DNA of 64,000 bases from Asticcacaulis sp. SL142. GTDB taxonomy: Bacteria; Pseudomonadota; Alphaproteobacteria; Caulobacterales; Caulobacteraceae. Below are positions 37,031-47,853 of the stretch, piece after piece. The DNA lies in contig NZ_CP113061.1 of the NCBI RefSeq assembly GCF_026625745.1, positions 1,389,501-1,453,500 of the forward strand. The letters are read 5' to 3'. The notes beneath the pieces are model-generated. The model worked only from the letters and a program-made list of their open reading frames with translations, did not search any database and had not been told where the DNA came from. Position 1 is the stretch's first letter; every line of letters starts with the position of its first letter. The position numbers and the translations under genes were made by a program.

Positions 37031-37924
37031 TTAACCCGCTTTCGACAGGGCCGGAGCCAAAGTCACTACCTGGTATGCATCCGGGCGGGACAATAAGGCA
37101 CGAACAAGGGCATTATTAAGGCCATGACCGGCCTTGATTCCTTCAAAGCGGCCAAGAATCGGCATGCCCAGAACATAGAGATCGCCAATGGCGTCCAGGG
37201 CTTTGTGACGCACGAATTCATCGGTATAGCGCAGGCCCTCAGCGTTCAGTACCTTATCGCCGTCGATGACAATAGCATTGTCCATAGACCCACCACGGGC
37301 CAGACCGGCTGCGCGTAAGGCTTCAACCCCTTCGAGGAAGCCGAAGGTACGGGCCGACATCAACTCATCGCGGAAGCTGTCTTCGGTGACGACCAGATCG
37401 ACGACCTGATGACCGATCACCGCGCTGTCGAACTCGATTTCAAAACGCATTTCAAAGCGATCGCACGGCAGAAGTGACGCACGCTTATCGCCTTCGATCA
37501 CATGCACCGGCTTTAGGATTTCAATCACGCTTTGCGGCATCGGCTGGCGGCGGAAACCGGCACGGTCGAGCAGTTGCACGAACGGCAAGGCCGAGCCATC
37601 CATGATCGGCACTTCCGGCCCGTCCATCTCGATCAGCACGTTATCGACGCCCAGCGCTGACAAGGCAGCCATCAAATGCTCGATGGTCGAGACCGACACC
37701 CCGGCCTTATTAGTGATGACCGTGCCCAGACGGGTCTGGGTGACGGACTCAGCGGTGGCCGCAATGATATTATCGCGGTCAGTGATGTCGGAACGCATGA
37801 AGACAACGCCGGACCCCGCAGGGGCCGGACGTACCGACAAACGCACGCGCTCACCGGTATGCAGACCTACGCCCGCGCAAATCGCCGGGGTGGCCAATGT
37901 GTGTTCATGATGCTCTGGCAACAT
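37031..37924 (-). CDS. lpxC: UDP-3-O-acyl-N-acetylglucosamine deacetylase LpxC
   Basis: 297 residues from the ATG at 37924 (a TTG lies five codons upstream). First committed step of lipid A synthesis, in the cytoplasm. Zinc ligands are His in TIEHLMAALSALG and the His/Asp in FVRHKALDAIGDL; the GRFEGIKAGHGLNNAL motif near the end holds the catalytic His. Full length for the family. Located between ftsZ and bamD. Confidence 0.95.
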   Translation of the reverse strand: MLPEHHEHTLATPAICAGVGLHTGERVRLSVRPAPAGSGVVFMRSDITDRDNIIAATAESVTQTRLGTVITNKAGVSVSTIEHLMAALSALGVDNVLIEMDGPEVPIMDGSALPFVQLLDRAGFRRQPMPQSVIEILKPVHVIEGDKRASLLPCDRFEMRFEIEFDSAVIGHQVVDLVVTEDSFRDELMSARTFGFLEGVEALRAAGLARGGSMDNAIVIDGDKVLNAEGLRYTDEFVRHKALDAIGDLYVLGMPILGRFEGIKAGHGLNNALVRALLSRPDAYQVVTLAPALSKAG

Positions 37925-38125
37925 AGACAGATAATCCAAAAAGTCGTTATGCCGTCGCCCCGCACATGGGGTTTTGGCCTAGTGTGGGTATAGTTTCCGC
38001 CCACGTTAATCACAACTGAACTTGAATTTCTGTTTGTAACGTAAAGGATTACGGCAAAAAGTCGTTAAGATCGTGCCCTGCCAAAAGGCCTTATGCCGTA
38101 AGCCGTGACACCCTGAAACGTAAAG

Positions 38126-38155
38126 GGCGCGCCAGGGTTTGAACCTTAGCGCGCC
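38126..38155 (-). terminator. Probable terminator of ftsZ
   Basis: GGCGCGC / GCGCGCC arms with inner pairing, 47 nt after the ftsZ stop. The following T run is short, so termination may be partial, allowing read-through to lpxC. Confidence 0.5.
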
Positions 38156-38202
38156 ACAATTACGATGCTAGATAGTGTTATTAACGCAACACTTATATTG
38201 TC

Positions 38203-39996
38203 TTAGTTGGCCAGTCTGCGCAGGAAGGACGGGATCTCAAGGTCATCCTCAGCTTCCGGGGCCGCCGACATTTCCGGCTTGGTGACACTGACCGTCGCGG
38301 AACGATGATCTGTGGTCTCCGATTGCGCCGGATAGTTGGGCTGTACCGGCGGCTGTTGCGTCACCGGCGCGTAGTGCGAGGTCGTGTCGCGATTACGCTG
38401 CGGAAACAAAGACCTCCAGATCGAGCCCTTCTCCTCCTCCGGCTGGCGGGCCGGGGCATGGGTGGGGGTCTGAACCGTCGGACGAGCAGGCTCTGGGCGC
38501 GGCGCATTGCCAGCGAAAGCCGGGCGCGGCGGCTGCGGATAGGTCGGACGCACGATTTCCGGTTGGCGAGGCGCCGCAGGGGCTACCGGTTGATCGGGCA
38601 CGCTGGAGAACAGGCCGTCATCTTCGCCTTCGACTTCAGGGTCGACGATCTTGCCGATGACACGGCTTTCCGGAACCTCAACCCTTGGCATTTCAACTCT
38701 CGGTGCCTCAACTCTGGGCGCCTCAGCCGGGGCCGAAAAGGTCGGGCGCGCCATAGGTTGAATCTGGGGCTGCAGCGGCTCACGCGGTGCGACCGGCTCA
38801 ATGCGCGCACCAAATTCACGCGACACCGGGGCTGTTGTCGCCGGAGTCGACGCAAACGCAGGTGCACTTACAGGTGCAGGCTGTTGAGTTGCGGGCTGTA
38901 CAGTTGCAGGCTGGGCCTGTTGGGGCTCACGCGACGAGCCCCCCGTGAATAAAGGGCTTTTGGGGGCCGCCTGTGCTACAGGTTGCGACTGAGCCGGTTG
39001 AGCCTGAACCGGGGATTGCGCCACCGCGACCTGGCTGTCCATGCCGGTAGCGACCACGCTGACGCGCAGCTTACCTTCAAGCGACGGGTCAAACGCCGCC
39101 CCAAAGATGATGTTGGCGTCCGGATCGACCTCAGAGGAGATCGCATTGGCCGCTTCGTCAACCTCAAGCAGGGTCATATCCAGACCGCCGGTGACATTGA
39201 CCAGCACAGCCTTGGCGCCCTTGAGCGAGGTTTCATCGAGCAGCGGGTTCTGAATAGCGTTTTGCGCGGCCTGCATGGCACGGTCATCGCCCGATGCTTC
39301 ACCGGTCCCCATCATGGCCTTGCCCATTTCGGACATGACCGAGCGCACATCGGCGAAATCGAGGTTGATCAGGCCCGGCAGCACCATCAGATCAGTGATC
39401 GAGCGCACGCCCGAATGCAGCACCTGATCGGCCATGCCAAAGGCTTCGGCAAAGGTGGTGCGCTCATTGGCGATACGGAACAGGTTCTGGTTCGGGATAA
39501 CAATCAGCGTATCGACATAGCGTTGCAGCTCAGAGATACCGGCATCGGCCAGACGCATACGGTGACGGCCTTCAAACATGAAGGGTTTGGTGACCACACC
39601 GACCGTCAGTATGCCGCGTTCACGCGCACATTTGGCAATGATCGGCGCCGCCCCCGTGCCCGTACCCCCGCCCATACCGGCGGTGATGAACACCATATGG
39701 GCGCCATCAAGGTGCTCAGTGATTTCGTGGTGAGATTCCTCAGCCGCGGTCATGCCGACCTCCGGGTGAGCGCCCGCGCCCAGCCCCTGAGTGATCGACA
39801 CACCCAACTGGATCTTGCGGTCGGTCTTGGCAAACTGGAGCTGCTGGGCGTCCGTATTGGCCACCACAAACTCCACGCCTTCCAGACCGGACTCGATCAT
39901 GTTATTGACGGCATTGCCACCAGCGCCACCGACACCGAAGACGACAATGCGCGGCTTCAACTCGGTTGTGCGCGGCGCAGACAAATGAATAGCCAT
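38203..39996 (-). CDS. ftsZ: Cell division protein FtsZ
   Basis: 597 residues from the ATG at 39996. Residues 1-315 are the tubulin-like GTPase ([38 protein letters not shown]). It polymerises into the Z ring at mid-cell. Residues about 320-585 are a Pro/Gln/Ala-rich disordered linker, much longer than in E. coli and longer than the roughly 170 residues I recall for C. crescentus. The conserved tail [13 protein letters not shown] binds membrane anchors such as FtsA. Upstream DNA carries candidate cell-cycle control sites. Confidence 0.97.
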   Translation of the reverse strand: MAIHLSAPRTTELKPRIVVFGVGGAGGNAVNNMIESGLEGVEFVVANTDAQQLQFAKTDRKIQLGVSITQGLGAGAHPEVGMTAAEESHHEITEHLDGAHMVFITAGMGGGTGTGAAPIIAKCARERGILTVGVVTKPFMFEGRHRMRLADAGISELQRYVDTLIVIPNQNLFRIANERTTFAEAFGMADQVLHSGVRSITDLMVLPGLINLDFADVRSVMSEMGKAMMGTGEASGDDRAMQAAQNAIQNPLLDETSLKGAKAVLVNVTGGLDMTLLEVDEAANAISSEVDPDANIIFGAAFDPSLEGKLRVSVVATGMDSQVAVAQSPVQAQPAQSQPVAQAAPKSPLFTGGSSREPQQAQPATVQPATQQPAPVSAPAFASTPATTAPVSREFGARIEPVAPREPLQPQIQPMARPTFSAPAEAPRVEAPRVEMPRVEVPESRVIGKIVDPEVEGEDDGLFSSVPDQPVAPAAPRQPEIVRPTYPQPPRPAFAGNAPRPEPARPTVQTPTHAPARQPEEEKGSIWRSLFPQRNRDTTSHYAPVTQQPPVQPNYPAQSETTDHRSATVSVTKPEMSAAPEAEDDLEIPSFLRRLAN

Positions 39997-40275
39997 GGTT
40001 TGAACCAACCTCCCGTAACCTCTGCCCTCACAGCCTACCGGCCGGGGGATTGCCGGGGACGAGCCTTGAGAACAGCTCGCATCACCTCAGCAGAACTCAG
40101 AGGACTATCTGACATTAAATACGCTTAACGAATAGTTACCGAGTAATCTGAGTCGGGCGGTTTTGAAGCCTTTTTGGTAATAAATTTTAACGGAGATTAC
40201 CAAAGTGTGACTTTTTCGGTGGATAGACTTTCCACAGCTTTCCACATGCGGCGAAAATGTGTCGTAGATATAATT
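39997..40275 (-). promoter_or_regulatory. ftsZ upstream control region
   Basis: 279 bp between ftsA and ftsZ. It holds, moving away from ftsZ, TTAA-N6-TTAAC (40116-40130; CtrA-like), GAGTC (40150-40154; CcrM site GANTC), and two copies of CTTTCCACA exactly 10 bp apart (40228-40236, 40238-40246; DnaA-box-like, each two mismatches from TTATCCACA). In C. crescentus, CtrA, CcrM/GcrA and DnaA all act on ftsZ, so these are reasonable candidates. Confidence 0.5.
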
Positions 40276-41610
40276 TTACAGGTTATTTCTCAGCCAGTCG
40301 ATCATGCGCACGACCGCGCTGCCGCCCGTACCGGCGGTTTGGGGCGCCGCCCCCGGCCCAAGTCGCGCGCTCATAATCTTGCGTACCGGCACCACATCGC
40401 GCGGACCGTAAAGCGTGCGCAGGATAACCCCTGCCGCCGCCGAAAATGCCGGCCCCGCCGCCGCATCAGCCAGATGCGGCACGCGCTTAGGCTTACCCAG
40501 ACGCACCGGACGATCAAACACCCGCACCGCCAATTCACGCACGCCCGCCAGTTGCGAGGCCCCACCGGTCAGGACAATACCTGCCCCCGGCTCAAGCTGC
40601 ACACCAGAAGCTTTGAGTTTTTCCCGCAGCAATTCAAAGGTTTCCTCAACACGCGGCGCAATGATGCCTTTGAGGATCGAGCGCGGCACCGAGATCGGTC
40701 CCGCTCCTGGATCATCCCCACGCGGCGGCGCTTCGACCATTTCGCGGTCTTCGTTGGATGAGGCAATGGCCGAGCCATGCAGGGTTTTCAGACGCTCAGC
40801 CCCGGCCAGGGTCGTTGATAAACCGCGCGCGATATCGGCCGTGACGTGCGCCCCGCCGACATTCAGGCAATCGACATGAACGAGAGAGCCATTGGCAAAC
40901 ACCGCCGCCGTGGTGCAGGACGCGCCCATGTCGATGCAGATGCTGCCCAGTTCTTTTTCATCGTCTTCGAGGGCCGCAACCGCTGCTGCCAGAGGCGCAC
41001 ACACAATGGCCTGCACCTCAAGATGGGCCATGCTGACGCACTGCTGAATGTTATTAAAGACGTTTTCGTCGATGGTAATCACCAGCAACTCAAGGCCCAG
41101 CGACCGTCCGGTCAGATTACGCGGATCGCGCACGCCCGATTGCCCGTCCACCGACCACGACACCGGTAACAGATGGATGCAACGGCGATTGGGGAAGCGC
41201 ACCTGAGACAGGCCCGACTGAATGGCGCGGGTCAAATCAGCATCAGAAATCGGCTTGGTGCCAAGGGATACCTGCGCCGACACGCGGTGCGAAGCCATCT
41301 GCGCCCCCGGCACGGAGACGCGCACGCCCTGCAAAGAGGCATTAGCCATGGCTTCGGCACGCTCGACCGCCTGACCTATGGCCTGAGAGGCAGCGTCCAT
41401 GTCTATGATATTACCTGCGCGAAGCCCGCGCGACTGCACATAGCCAACCCCGGCGATGCGGATAGACTGATCAGCCTGACGCGCCCCTTCGGGCTTTAAG
41501 ATAAAGCAGCCGATCTTGGACGCGCCTAGGTCAAGCGAGGCCACAAGCCCCGGTGTGACTTCAGCTTTGGGGGTAAATTCTTTACCGGAACGATCTTCGT
41601 AACGCGACAT
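40276..41610 (-). CDS. ftsA: Cell division protein FtsA
   Basis: 444-residue actin-like protein. Nucleotide-binding motifs ASLDLGASKIGCFIL, SICIDMGASCTTAAVF and IVLTGGASQLAGVRELA. The C-terminal amphipathic helix (VVRMIDWLRNNL) targets the inner membrane. It anchors FtsZ and recruits later divisome proteins. Located between ftsQ and ftsZ. Confidence 0.96.
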   Translation of the reverse strand: MSRYEDRSGKEFTPKAEVTPGLVASLDLGASKIGCFILKPEGARQADQSIRIAGVGYVQSRGLRAGNIIDMDAASQAIGQAVERAEAMANASLQGVRVSVPGAQMASHRVSAQVSLGTKPISDADLTRAIQSGLSQVRFPNRRCIHLLPVSWSVDGQSGVRDPRNLTGRSLGLELLVITIDENVFNNIQQCVSMAHLEVQAIVCAPLAAAVAALEDDEKELGSICIDMGASCTTAAVFANGSLVHVDCLNVGGAHVTADIARGLSTTLAGAERLKTLHGSAIASSNEDREMVEAPPRGDDPGAGPISVPRSILKGIIAPRVEETFELLREKLKASGVQLEPGAGIVLTGGASQLAGVRELAVRVFDRPVRLGKPKRVPHLADAAAGPAFSAAAGVILRTLYGPRDVVPVRKIMSARLGPGAAPQTAGTGGSAVVRMIDWLRNNL

Positions 41611-41648
41611 ATGACGATTTTCAGGTTAAGCGGTTTCGGGCCAAAGAG

Positions 41649-42551
41649 TTAAGCGGCAGGTTGAGCGGTAGTCGCAAAGGGCGCGACAATCAGGGCATTC
41701 GGATCACGCAGGTCGATTTCGGCCAGTCCCTGATCCAGCACCCGACGCGACGCAATCAGGGTATCCAGACGGGCCAGAGCGTCTTCCTGATTAAGTGCGG
41801 GCAGTTTGATCAGGGTGGCGTTCTTAAGCCGTAAATCCCAGCGCCTCGTATCGACGCGCACCAGAACCTCCAGCTTTTGCATCAATTCCGGGCGCGAGCG
41901 CACCAGTTCAAGAATTTCATCGGCATTCTCATTGGCGCCCTCACCGACGACCAGCGGCAGGTCGACAAAGTTATAGGCGCGGGCTTCGGGGATGATCTGG
42001 CCCTTATCATCGATGACATAGGACTTATTCTGGTACTGCCACACCGCCAGCCGGGGGCGCTCAATCACATCAATGATCAGCACATCCGGAAACTGGCGAC
42101 GTACCGTCACCGACTCCACCCAGCCGATTTTTTCGATGTTTTCTTTGACCTTGGCCAGATCCATCAGGGCTATCGGCTGACCGCGCTGAAAATCGAGGGC
42201 GGCGCGGATATCGGCGCGGGAGTGATCCGACACGCCCTTGAGGTGGATATTTTGCAGATTAATGCCCGCAGCGGCGATCCGGCGGTCGGCAAAATCGCGC
42301 ATCCCGTCAGTAAGCATCTGCGCCCGGTTGCCGGTGGCCAGCACCGCCAGCAATAAAACGCTTAAGCCTGCAAAGGCCAGCCATGCGGTCAGTTCCGACG
42401 GCATTGGCACACCGCCAACGGCGCGCATCATGCCGGATTGCCCTACCACCCGCTTGCCGCGAGACGAATTCGACGCAGAGGCTTTCGAAGCGCCCTTTGG
42501 CGCTGACTGAACCTTAGCTTGTCGTCTTCCTCCCCGTACCACTGCGGGCAT
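41649..42551 (-). CDS. ftsQ: Cell division protein FtsQ
   Basis: 300 residues: basic cytoplasmic N terminus, one membrane helix ([18 protein letters not shown]), then a POTRA domain ([19 protein letters not shown]) and the FtsQ beta domain ([20 protein letters not shown]). It connects early and late divisome parts in the periplasm. Its start overlaps the end of ddl by 38 nt. Confidence 0.95.
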   Translation of the reverse strand: MPAVVRGGRRQAKVQSAPKGASKASASNSSRGKRVVGQSGMMRAVGGVPMPSELTAWLAFAGLSVLLLAVLATGNRAQMLTDGMRDFADRRIAAAGINLQNIHLKGVSDHSRADIRAALDFQRGQPIALMDLAKVKENIEKIGWVESVTVRRQFPDVLIIDVIERPRLAVWQYQNKSYVIDDKGQIIPEARAYNFVDLPLVVGEGANENADEILELVRSRPELMQKLEVLVRVDTRRWDLRLKNATLIKLPALNQEDALARLDTLIASRRVLDQGLAEIDLRDPNALIVAPFATTAQPAA

Positions 42552-43470
42552 AAGCGTCCTCCACTATCCACTTGACCAGATCATCAAAGCCCATACCGGC
42601 ATAGGCCGCTTGCTCAGGGGCGAGCGAGGTCGGTGTCATGCCGGGTTGGGTGTTGACCTCCAAGAGAACCAGAACGTCCTTAATTTTGTCATAACGAAAA
42701 TCACTTCGTGTAAGACTTTGGCAACCAAGTGCGCTGTGAGCCAACTCGGCTTGGCGTTTCGCGGTTTCAAAAACTGTGGACGGAATATCGGCGGGCAGGA
42801 CGTGGCGGGAGCCATTCTCACCGTACTTGGCTTCATAGTCGTACCAGCCGGTATTGGAGACGATATCGGTAACGGTAAGCGCGCGTGGGCCGCCGGCTTC
42901 GCCCAAGACCGCGACCGCCAGTTCCTGACCGGCCACATAGGGTTCAACCATGACCTCTTCGCCAAAAGTCCAGCTATCCGAACCGACCTCGGCAGGCGGA
43001 CGATTGGCGCCTTCGCGGATGATATAGACCCCGACGCTGGAGCCTTCGGCATTGGGCTTCACCACATAGGGCGGGGCAATGACGTGATCGCGCGCGACCT
43101 CATGGCGGCTGTAAAGCCCGCCACCCGGAACGGTGACACCCGCAGCCTTAAGCACGGCTTTTGCTTTTGATTTATCCATCGCCAGCGCTGACGGCAGGAC
43201 GCCCGAATGGGTATATGGGAGTTGCAGGGTCTCTAAGATTCCCTGTACGCAGCCATCTTCGCCCCAGGCCCCGTGCAGGGCATTGAACACCAGATCGGGC
43301 ATGAGCGCCGTTAATATATGCGCCAGATCGCGCCCGGCATCGACGCGGGTAACCTTCGCGCCCAGTCGCTCAAGGGCATCGGCACAGGATTTGCCCGACA
43401 CCAGCGACACGTCGCGCTCCGACGACAAGCCCCCTAACAGAACCGCGACATGAAGATGAGACAGGGACAT
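42514..43470 (-). CDS. ddl: D-alanine--D-alanine ligase
   Basis: 318 residues from the ATG at 43470; the longer frame to 43575 overlaps the ftsH terminator and is unlikely. ATP-grasp fold: [42 protein letters not shown] and the metal site [11 protein letters not shown]. It makes the D-Ala-D-Ala dipeptide of peptidoglycan. No clear Shine-Dalgarno is seen. It is the first gene of this division cluster; murB, murC and murG, usually upstream, are not here. Confidence 0.95.
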   Translation of the reverse strand: MSLSHLHVAVLLGGLSSERDVSLVSGKSCADALERLGAKVTRVDAGRDLAHILTALMPDLVFNALHGAWGEDGCVQGILETLQLPYTHSGVLPSALAMDKSKAKAVLKAAGVTVPGGGLYSRHEVARDHVIAPPYVVKPNAEGSSVGVYIIREGANRPPAEVGSDSWTFGEEVMVEPYVAGQELAVAVLGEAGGPRALTVTDIVSNTGWYDYEAKYGENGSRHVLPADIPSTVFETAKRQAELAHSALGCQSLTRSDFRYDKIKDVLVLLEVNTQPGMTPTSLAPEQAAYAGMGFDDLVKWIVEDAYARSGTGRKTTS

Positions 43471-43547
43471 GAGACAAAGCCATTTTATGAAAAATATGGC
43501 CGTGTTTGTGGAGCCTTGATGGCCCAAGGTCAAGGCAAAACCGGACA

Positions 43548-43582
43548 TAAAAAAAGCGGGTGAGGCTGCCCTCACCCGCTTT
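43548..43582 (-). terminator. Terminator of ftsH
   Basis: 12-bp stem AAGCGGGTGAGG / CCTCACCCGCTT and, on the - strand, a run of seven T. It isolates ftsH from the ddl-ftsQAZ cluster. Confidence 0.92.
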
Positions 43583-43594
43583 GATTTTTAGGCC

Positions 43595-45466
43595 TTACGC
43601 ATCGGCCTTTTCGTCATCCGTCACCGGCACCGCCAGATTGGATGAATGCTCAATCAGCACGCCGGTTTCTTCGTCACGGACAATCTCTTCGCCGTTCAAA
43701 ATCCGGATGATTTCTTCGCCGGTCAGGGTTTCGATCTCCAGCAAGGTTTTGGCCAGACGGTGCAGACCATCATTGTGCTCAGTCAGGATGCGCTTGGCGT
43801 CATCATAACCGGCCTGGACCAGACGGCGGATTTCACCGTCGATCTTTTGGGCCGTGACTTCGGAGACATCACGGCCAAAGGCCCCGTGTTCGTCTTCACT
43901 GTCCTTATAGTTGACCAATCCCAGTTCGTCCGAATAGCCCCAGCGCGTCACCATGGCCTTGGCCAGCTTGGTGGCCTGCTGAATATCGGAGGAAGCCCCG
44001 GATGTGATCTTGTCCTTGCCGAAGATCAGTTCTTCGGCAACCCGGCCAGCCATCAGAATGGCCAGACGCGAGGTCATCTGGGTGAAGTTCTGCGAATAAC
44101 GGTCGCCTTCCGGTAACTGCATGACCATACCGAGCGCACGACCGCGCGGAATGATGGTCGCCTTATGAACCGGATCGGCTTCCGGCACTTTAAGCGCCAC
44201 AATGGCGTGGCCGCCTTCGTGATAGGCCGTCAGCTTCTTTTCGTCTTCGGACATGGCCATCGACTTACGCTCAGCGCCCATCATGACCTTATCCTTGGCG
44301 TCCTCAAAATCCTTCATGGTCACCAGTTTGCGGTCTTTACGGGCGGCCATAAGTGCGGCTTCGTTGACCAGATTGGACAGGTCAGCGCCGGAGAAGCCCG
44401 GCGTACCACGCGCAATCACCTTGACATCAACGTCTACGGCCAGAGGCACCGGCTTCATGTGAACGCGCAGAATGGCTTCGCGGCCAGTCAAATCAGGGTT
44501 CGGCACCACAACCTGACGGTCGAAACGGCCCGGACGCAGCAAGGCCGAATCCAGCACGTCAGGGCGGTTGGTGGCGGCGATGATGATGATGCCCTCACTC
44601 GCTTCAAAGCCGTCCATTTCCACCAGCAACTGGTTTAAGGTCTGCTCGCGCTCATCGTTACCGCCGCCGTGACCAGCCCCGCGATGGCGACCGACCGCGT
44701 CGATTTCGTCGATAAAGATAATGCATGGCGCGTTCTTCTTGGCCTGCTCAAACATGTCCCGAACGCGCGACGCACCCACACCGACGAACATTTCCACGAA
44801 ATCCGAACCGGAGATCGAGAAGAACGGCACACCGGCTTCACCGGCCACAGCGCGGGCCAGCAGGGTCTTACCCGTACCCGGAGGGCCGACCAGCAGTGCG
44901 CCTTTGGGGATCTTACCGCCCAGACGCTGGAATTTCGTGGGGTCTTTCAGGAAATCAACCACTTCGCGCAGCTCTTCCTTGGCTTCATCAACGCCGGCCA
45001 CATCCGTAAAGGTGACGCGGTTCTTGTGTTCGGTCAAAAGGCGCGCCTTGGACTTACCAAAGCCCATCGCCCCGCGGCCACCGCCCTGCATCTGGCGCAT
45101 GAAGAATATCCAGATACCGATGATCAGCAAAATCGGCAACAGGCCCGACAGGATTTGCACAAATAGCGAGGTCTGCGCGGTCTGAACCTCGACATTGACG
45201 CCCTTGGCGTTCATGGCCGAGGCCAGTTCTTCGTTCGGATAAGGGGTTACGACCTTATAGACCTTTTTGTCCTTGGTGGTCGCGGTCACTTCATCACGGT
45301 GAAAGGTCGCTGAGGCGACATCGCCCTTATCGACCGCCGCGATCAGTTGCGAATAGGTCATTTTCGCCGGTTGCGCCGGATAACCACCCTTTTGATTCAT
45401 ATAGGTATAGGCGCCGATCAATACCGCCAGCAGAGCCCCGACAATCGCCAATGAACGCAGGTTCAT
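43595..45466 (-). CDS. ftsH: ATP-dependent zinc metalloprotease FtsH
   Basis: 623 residues from the ATG at 45466. Two N-terminal membrane helices ([19 protein letters not shown] and [19 protein letters not shown]), AAA+ module (Walker A GPPGTGKT, Walker [35 protein letters not shown]), then zinc protease site HEGGHAI with a downstream Asp. It degrades membrane and regulatory proteins at the inner membrane. tilS lies upstream on the same strand, the normal order. Confidence 0.97.
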   Translation of the reverse strand: MNLRSLAIVGALLAVLIGAYTYMNQKGGYPAQPAKMTYSQLIAAVDKGDVASATFHRDEVTATTKDKKVYKVVTPYPNEELASAMNAKGVNVEVQTAQTSLFVQILSGLLPILLIIGIWIFFMRQMQGGGRGAMGFGKSKARLLTEHKNRVTFTDVAGVDEAKEELREVVDFLKDPTKFQRLGGKIPKGALLVGPPGTGKTLLARAVAGEAGVPFFSISGSDFVEMFVGVGASRVRDMFEQAKKNAPCIIFIDEIDAVGRHRGAGHGGGNDEREQTLNQLLVEMDGFEASEGIIIIAATNRPDVLDSALLRPGRFDRQVVVPNPDLTGREAILRVHMKPVPLAVDVDVKVIARGTPGFSGADLSNLVNEAALMAARKDRKLVTMKDFEDAKDKVMMGAERKSMAMSEDEKKLTAYHEGGHAIVALKVPEADPVHKATIIPRGRALGMVMQLPEGDRYSQNFTQMTSRLAILMAGRVAEELIFGKDKITSGASSDIQQATKLAKAMVTRWGYSDELGLVNYKDSEDEHGAFGRDVSEVTAQKIDGEIRRLVQAGYDDAKRILTEHNDGLHRLAKTLLEIETLTGEEIIRILNGEEIVRDEETGVLIEHSSNLAVPVTDDEKADA

Positions 45467-45597
45467 AAACCTCAATCTCCCAACGCCAGCATGGCGTAAT
45501 CAATAATCATATCCGCGCAGGTTCATCCCGCACAGGTCAAATCCAGCTTCGACAACCTATATAGTGTGGATATTTGCGCTTTGCTATGTCTGCCCCG

Positions 45598-46914
45598 TCA
45601 GAGTCTGCGCAACAGATCATATTCATTCGCCACCTGACCCAGCGCATATAAGAAACGCAAGGCCACCCACGACCGTAAGGTCACGCCGTCACTGTTGTCC
45701 GGTTCGGATAACAACACAAGTCTGTTGCCCGTTTCACTGCCCATTTTCACGACCGGCAGCGCCCCGCGCAAGCCTGCCGGAACCTGCAAATATTGCGCCA
45801 GATCGACCTCGGATAATGCCCCCTTATGGCCCTGAACCGCCATGACGGTTACCGGACGGGTTCCGGCCCGCACTTCAAACCGCCCATCCCACATGTCGGC
45901 GGTGTCAGGCGCAAGCGTAAGCGGCGTTACGGCCCGCCGTGTCATATCGCCCGGTTCACGCCCGATCAGGATCGTGTTTTCGCACCATATCAACCGCGCC
46001 CCGGACAGAACAAACGGCCCCGCCTCACCGCGTTTAAGGCCGCTAACGATCGCCGCCACACTGTCTGAGCGCGGCAGACGCGCCCCGCCACCGGCACTAA
46101 CCATCGCCGCAGCCATGACCTTATGTGCCGCCGCTTGCGGCAGGTTCAGGAGGTAGTCGGCTTCCATCGTAAGAATACCCGACCAGCCAAGGGTTTGCGG
46201 TACGCTTAAAAACTCTGAAATATTGATCAGCGCATCCGGCAAATTTAACGCCGCAGGCTCACGCCCCGTCAGTTCGGTACGGGCCCGCGATCTTAAAAAC
46301 TTGGGATTGTCATTGGCCGGATCATCGACCCAACCCACACCGATCGTAGTCAGCCAGTCACGCAGCCTCTGCCGCGGCACATTCAATAATGGGCGATAGA
46401 TGAATACGCCCCGCCCCTGCGGCCACACCGGCGACGGCGCCCACATCTCCGGCGTCCCCACGCTTGAGCCCATATCGCGCATCAGGTGGGCTTCACGGAT
46501 GTCATCGCGATTGTGGCCGAGACAAAGCACCTCAATGCCCTTGCCCCGCGCGGCTTCGGCCAGCAAACCATGGCGCGCCTGACGGGCCGCCGCCTGAATA
46601 CCGGTAGCCGGTTTATCGCCGATCCAGTCGAGTTTGGAAAATCCATGCCCCAGATGATGAGCCAGAGCCTCCACCTGCGCGCACCAGCCTGCGCTCTGCG
46701 GATTAAGGCCATGATCGACGCAAAAGACCTCAAGGGGGCGCTTGCCCCACAGATGCAACAGGCACAGCAAGGCCACGCTGTCGCCGCCGCCGGATACCGC
46801 CACGCCCAAAGGTTTGGCGCTATCCGGGATCAGATAGCGCTCAAAGCTTTTGAAAATATCGCGTAATTCAGCGAATGACTGAAGCGCCTTCCGCCACGGG
46901 TCAAGGTCATCCAA
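45598..46914 (-). CDS. tilS: tRNA(Ile)-lysidine synthase TilS
   Basis: 438 residues. The PP-loop is AVSGGGDSVALLCLLHL; the family motif HGLNPQS and the Arg-rich LRSRARTEL segment follow. It converts C34 of tRNA-Ile2 to lysidine, essential for AUA decoding. The only start before the PP-loop is a TTG at 46914, 6 nt after the cpoB stop, so translation is probably coupled. The motif is SGGGDS rather than the commoner SGGxDS pattern with Ser/Pro, still compatible with ATP binding. Confidence 0.92.
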   Translation of the reverse strand: MDDLDPWRKALQSFAELRDIFKSFERYLIPDSAKPLGVAVSGGGDSVALLCLLHLWGKRPLEVFCVDHGLNPQSAGWCAQVEALAHHLGHGFSKLDWIGDKPATGIQAAARQARHGLLAEAARGKGIEVLCLGHNRDDIREAHLMRDMGSSVGTPEMWAPSPVWPQGRGVFIYRPLLNVPRQRLRDWLTTIGVGWVDDPANDNPKFLRSRARTELTGREPAALNLPDALINISEFLSVPQTLGWSGILTMEADYLLNLPQAAAHKVMAAAMVSAGGGARLPRSDSVAAIVSGLKRGEAGPFVLSGARLIWCENTILIGREPGDMTRRAVTPLTLAPDTADMWDGRFEVRAGTRPVTVMAVQGHKGALSEVDLAQYLQVPAGLRGALPVVKMGSETGNRLVLLSEPDNSDGVTLRSWVALRFLYALGQVANEYDLLRRL

Positions 46915-46920
46915 TCGCGG

Positions 46921-47853
46921 TTACGCCGCACATTGCGCCTTGCCCTTAAGCGCCTTGGCCTGAGACTTCATGGGTGCTGAGGCTTGCGCCGCATAGCGCT
47001 TATCGAACTCGGTCAGGGCCGCACAGGTCTCAACCTTACGGTTCAGATCCGCCAGAGCGGTCGCCAGTTTCACAGTCGATTCCGGTGCCCACGACGCCTT
47101 GGGCCAGCCTTTAAGCGAGGTCGCATAGGCCGCGACTGATCCTGAAATATCGCCACGCATAGTACGGATCTGGCCCAGACGGAACCAGGCCTCAGCGACC
47201 TGCGCTGATTTCGGCCACTGGGTCGTAAATGCCTCAAAAGCCGTTGTGGCTTCATCAAGCTGATTACTGCTCATCAGGCTATAGGCCTGATCGAAATCGG
47301 TTTCAGCGCTGCCCGTTGTGGGCGGGGGCGGCGGGGGGCCAGCGAGGGCCGCCTCCATGTCTTTGGATTTAGCATCAAGCAGATCAACCCGCTTGGTCAG
47401 GGTATCGGTGCGCGCCGTCAGGGCCTGCACTTGTGATTGGGCTTGCGTTGCCGCGAAATTGGCTTCTTCCAGTTGGCCAGTCAGGCGCGTAAGGGTAGCG
47501 GATTGTTCATCCAGTTTGCGCGACAGAAAGTCAACGGTGGCCTGCAAAGCCACGACCTCTGGATCGGGTTCAACCAGAATGGGCGGTGCGGCCTTATTTT
47601 CGGTTTTCTGAACCGCGCGCTCCAGCTTACGGACATTACGATCCAGACGATCAAGGCGCTTCTTGTCCCACACGATCGCGGCCGGCGCATTCGGATCGGC
47701 GGATGTGGCATCATCCTCATCGGAAATGGCATAGTTCTGGGCGACGGCGGTGGACATTACCGACATACCGCCCGTCAGGGCCAAGGCCATAACCAGACCG
47801 CTGACGTAATGACGCAAAGTCCATTTTCTAGCTGCCGTTTGTTGCCAATGCAC
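46921..47853 (-). CDS. cpoB: Tol-Pal-associated coordinator CpoB (YbgF)
   Basis: 310 residues from the GTG at 47853, with GGGAG 7 nt upstream. Signal peptide (VSGLVMALALTGGMSVMSTAVAQ), a coiled coil (ATVDFLSRKLDEQSATLTRL), a proline stretch (GPPPPPPTTG), then tetratricopeptide repeats (DQAYSLMSSNQLDEATTAFEAF). Periplasmic; it couples outer-membrane constriction to peptidoglycan synthesis. It is separated from pal by two unrelated genes, unlike the usual pal-cpoB adjacency. Confidence 0.92.
   Translation of the reverse strand: MHWQQTAARKWTLRHYVSGLVMALALTGGMSVMSTAVAQNYAISDEDDATSADPNAPAAIVWDKKRLDRLDRNVRKLERAVQKTENKAAPPILVEPDPEVVALQATVDFLSRKLDEQSATLTRLTGQLEEANFAATQAQSQVQALTARTDTLTKRVDLLDAKSKDMEAALAGPPPPPPTTGSAETDFDQAYSLMSSNQLDEATTAFEAFTTQWPKSAQVAEAWFRLGQIRTMRGDISGSVAAYATSLKGWPKASWAPESTVKLATALADLNRKVETCAALTEFDKRYAAQASAPMKSQAKALKGKAQCAA

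Noticed and set aside
37017-37031. AGCCTT-ATT-AAGGCT hairpin at the lpxC stop
   Set aside because: Short stem overlapping the stop codon and no T tract; probably coincidence.
38983-40128. 381-residue open frame on the + strand opposite ftsZ
   Set aside because: Antisense shadow of a highly conserved G/C-rich gene; product rich in His/Arg and without family features.
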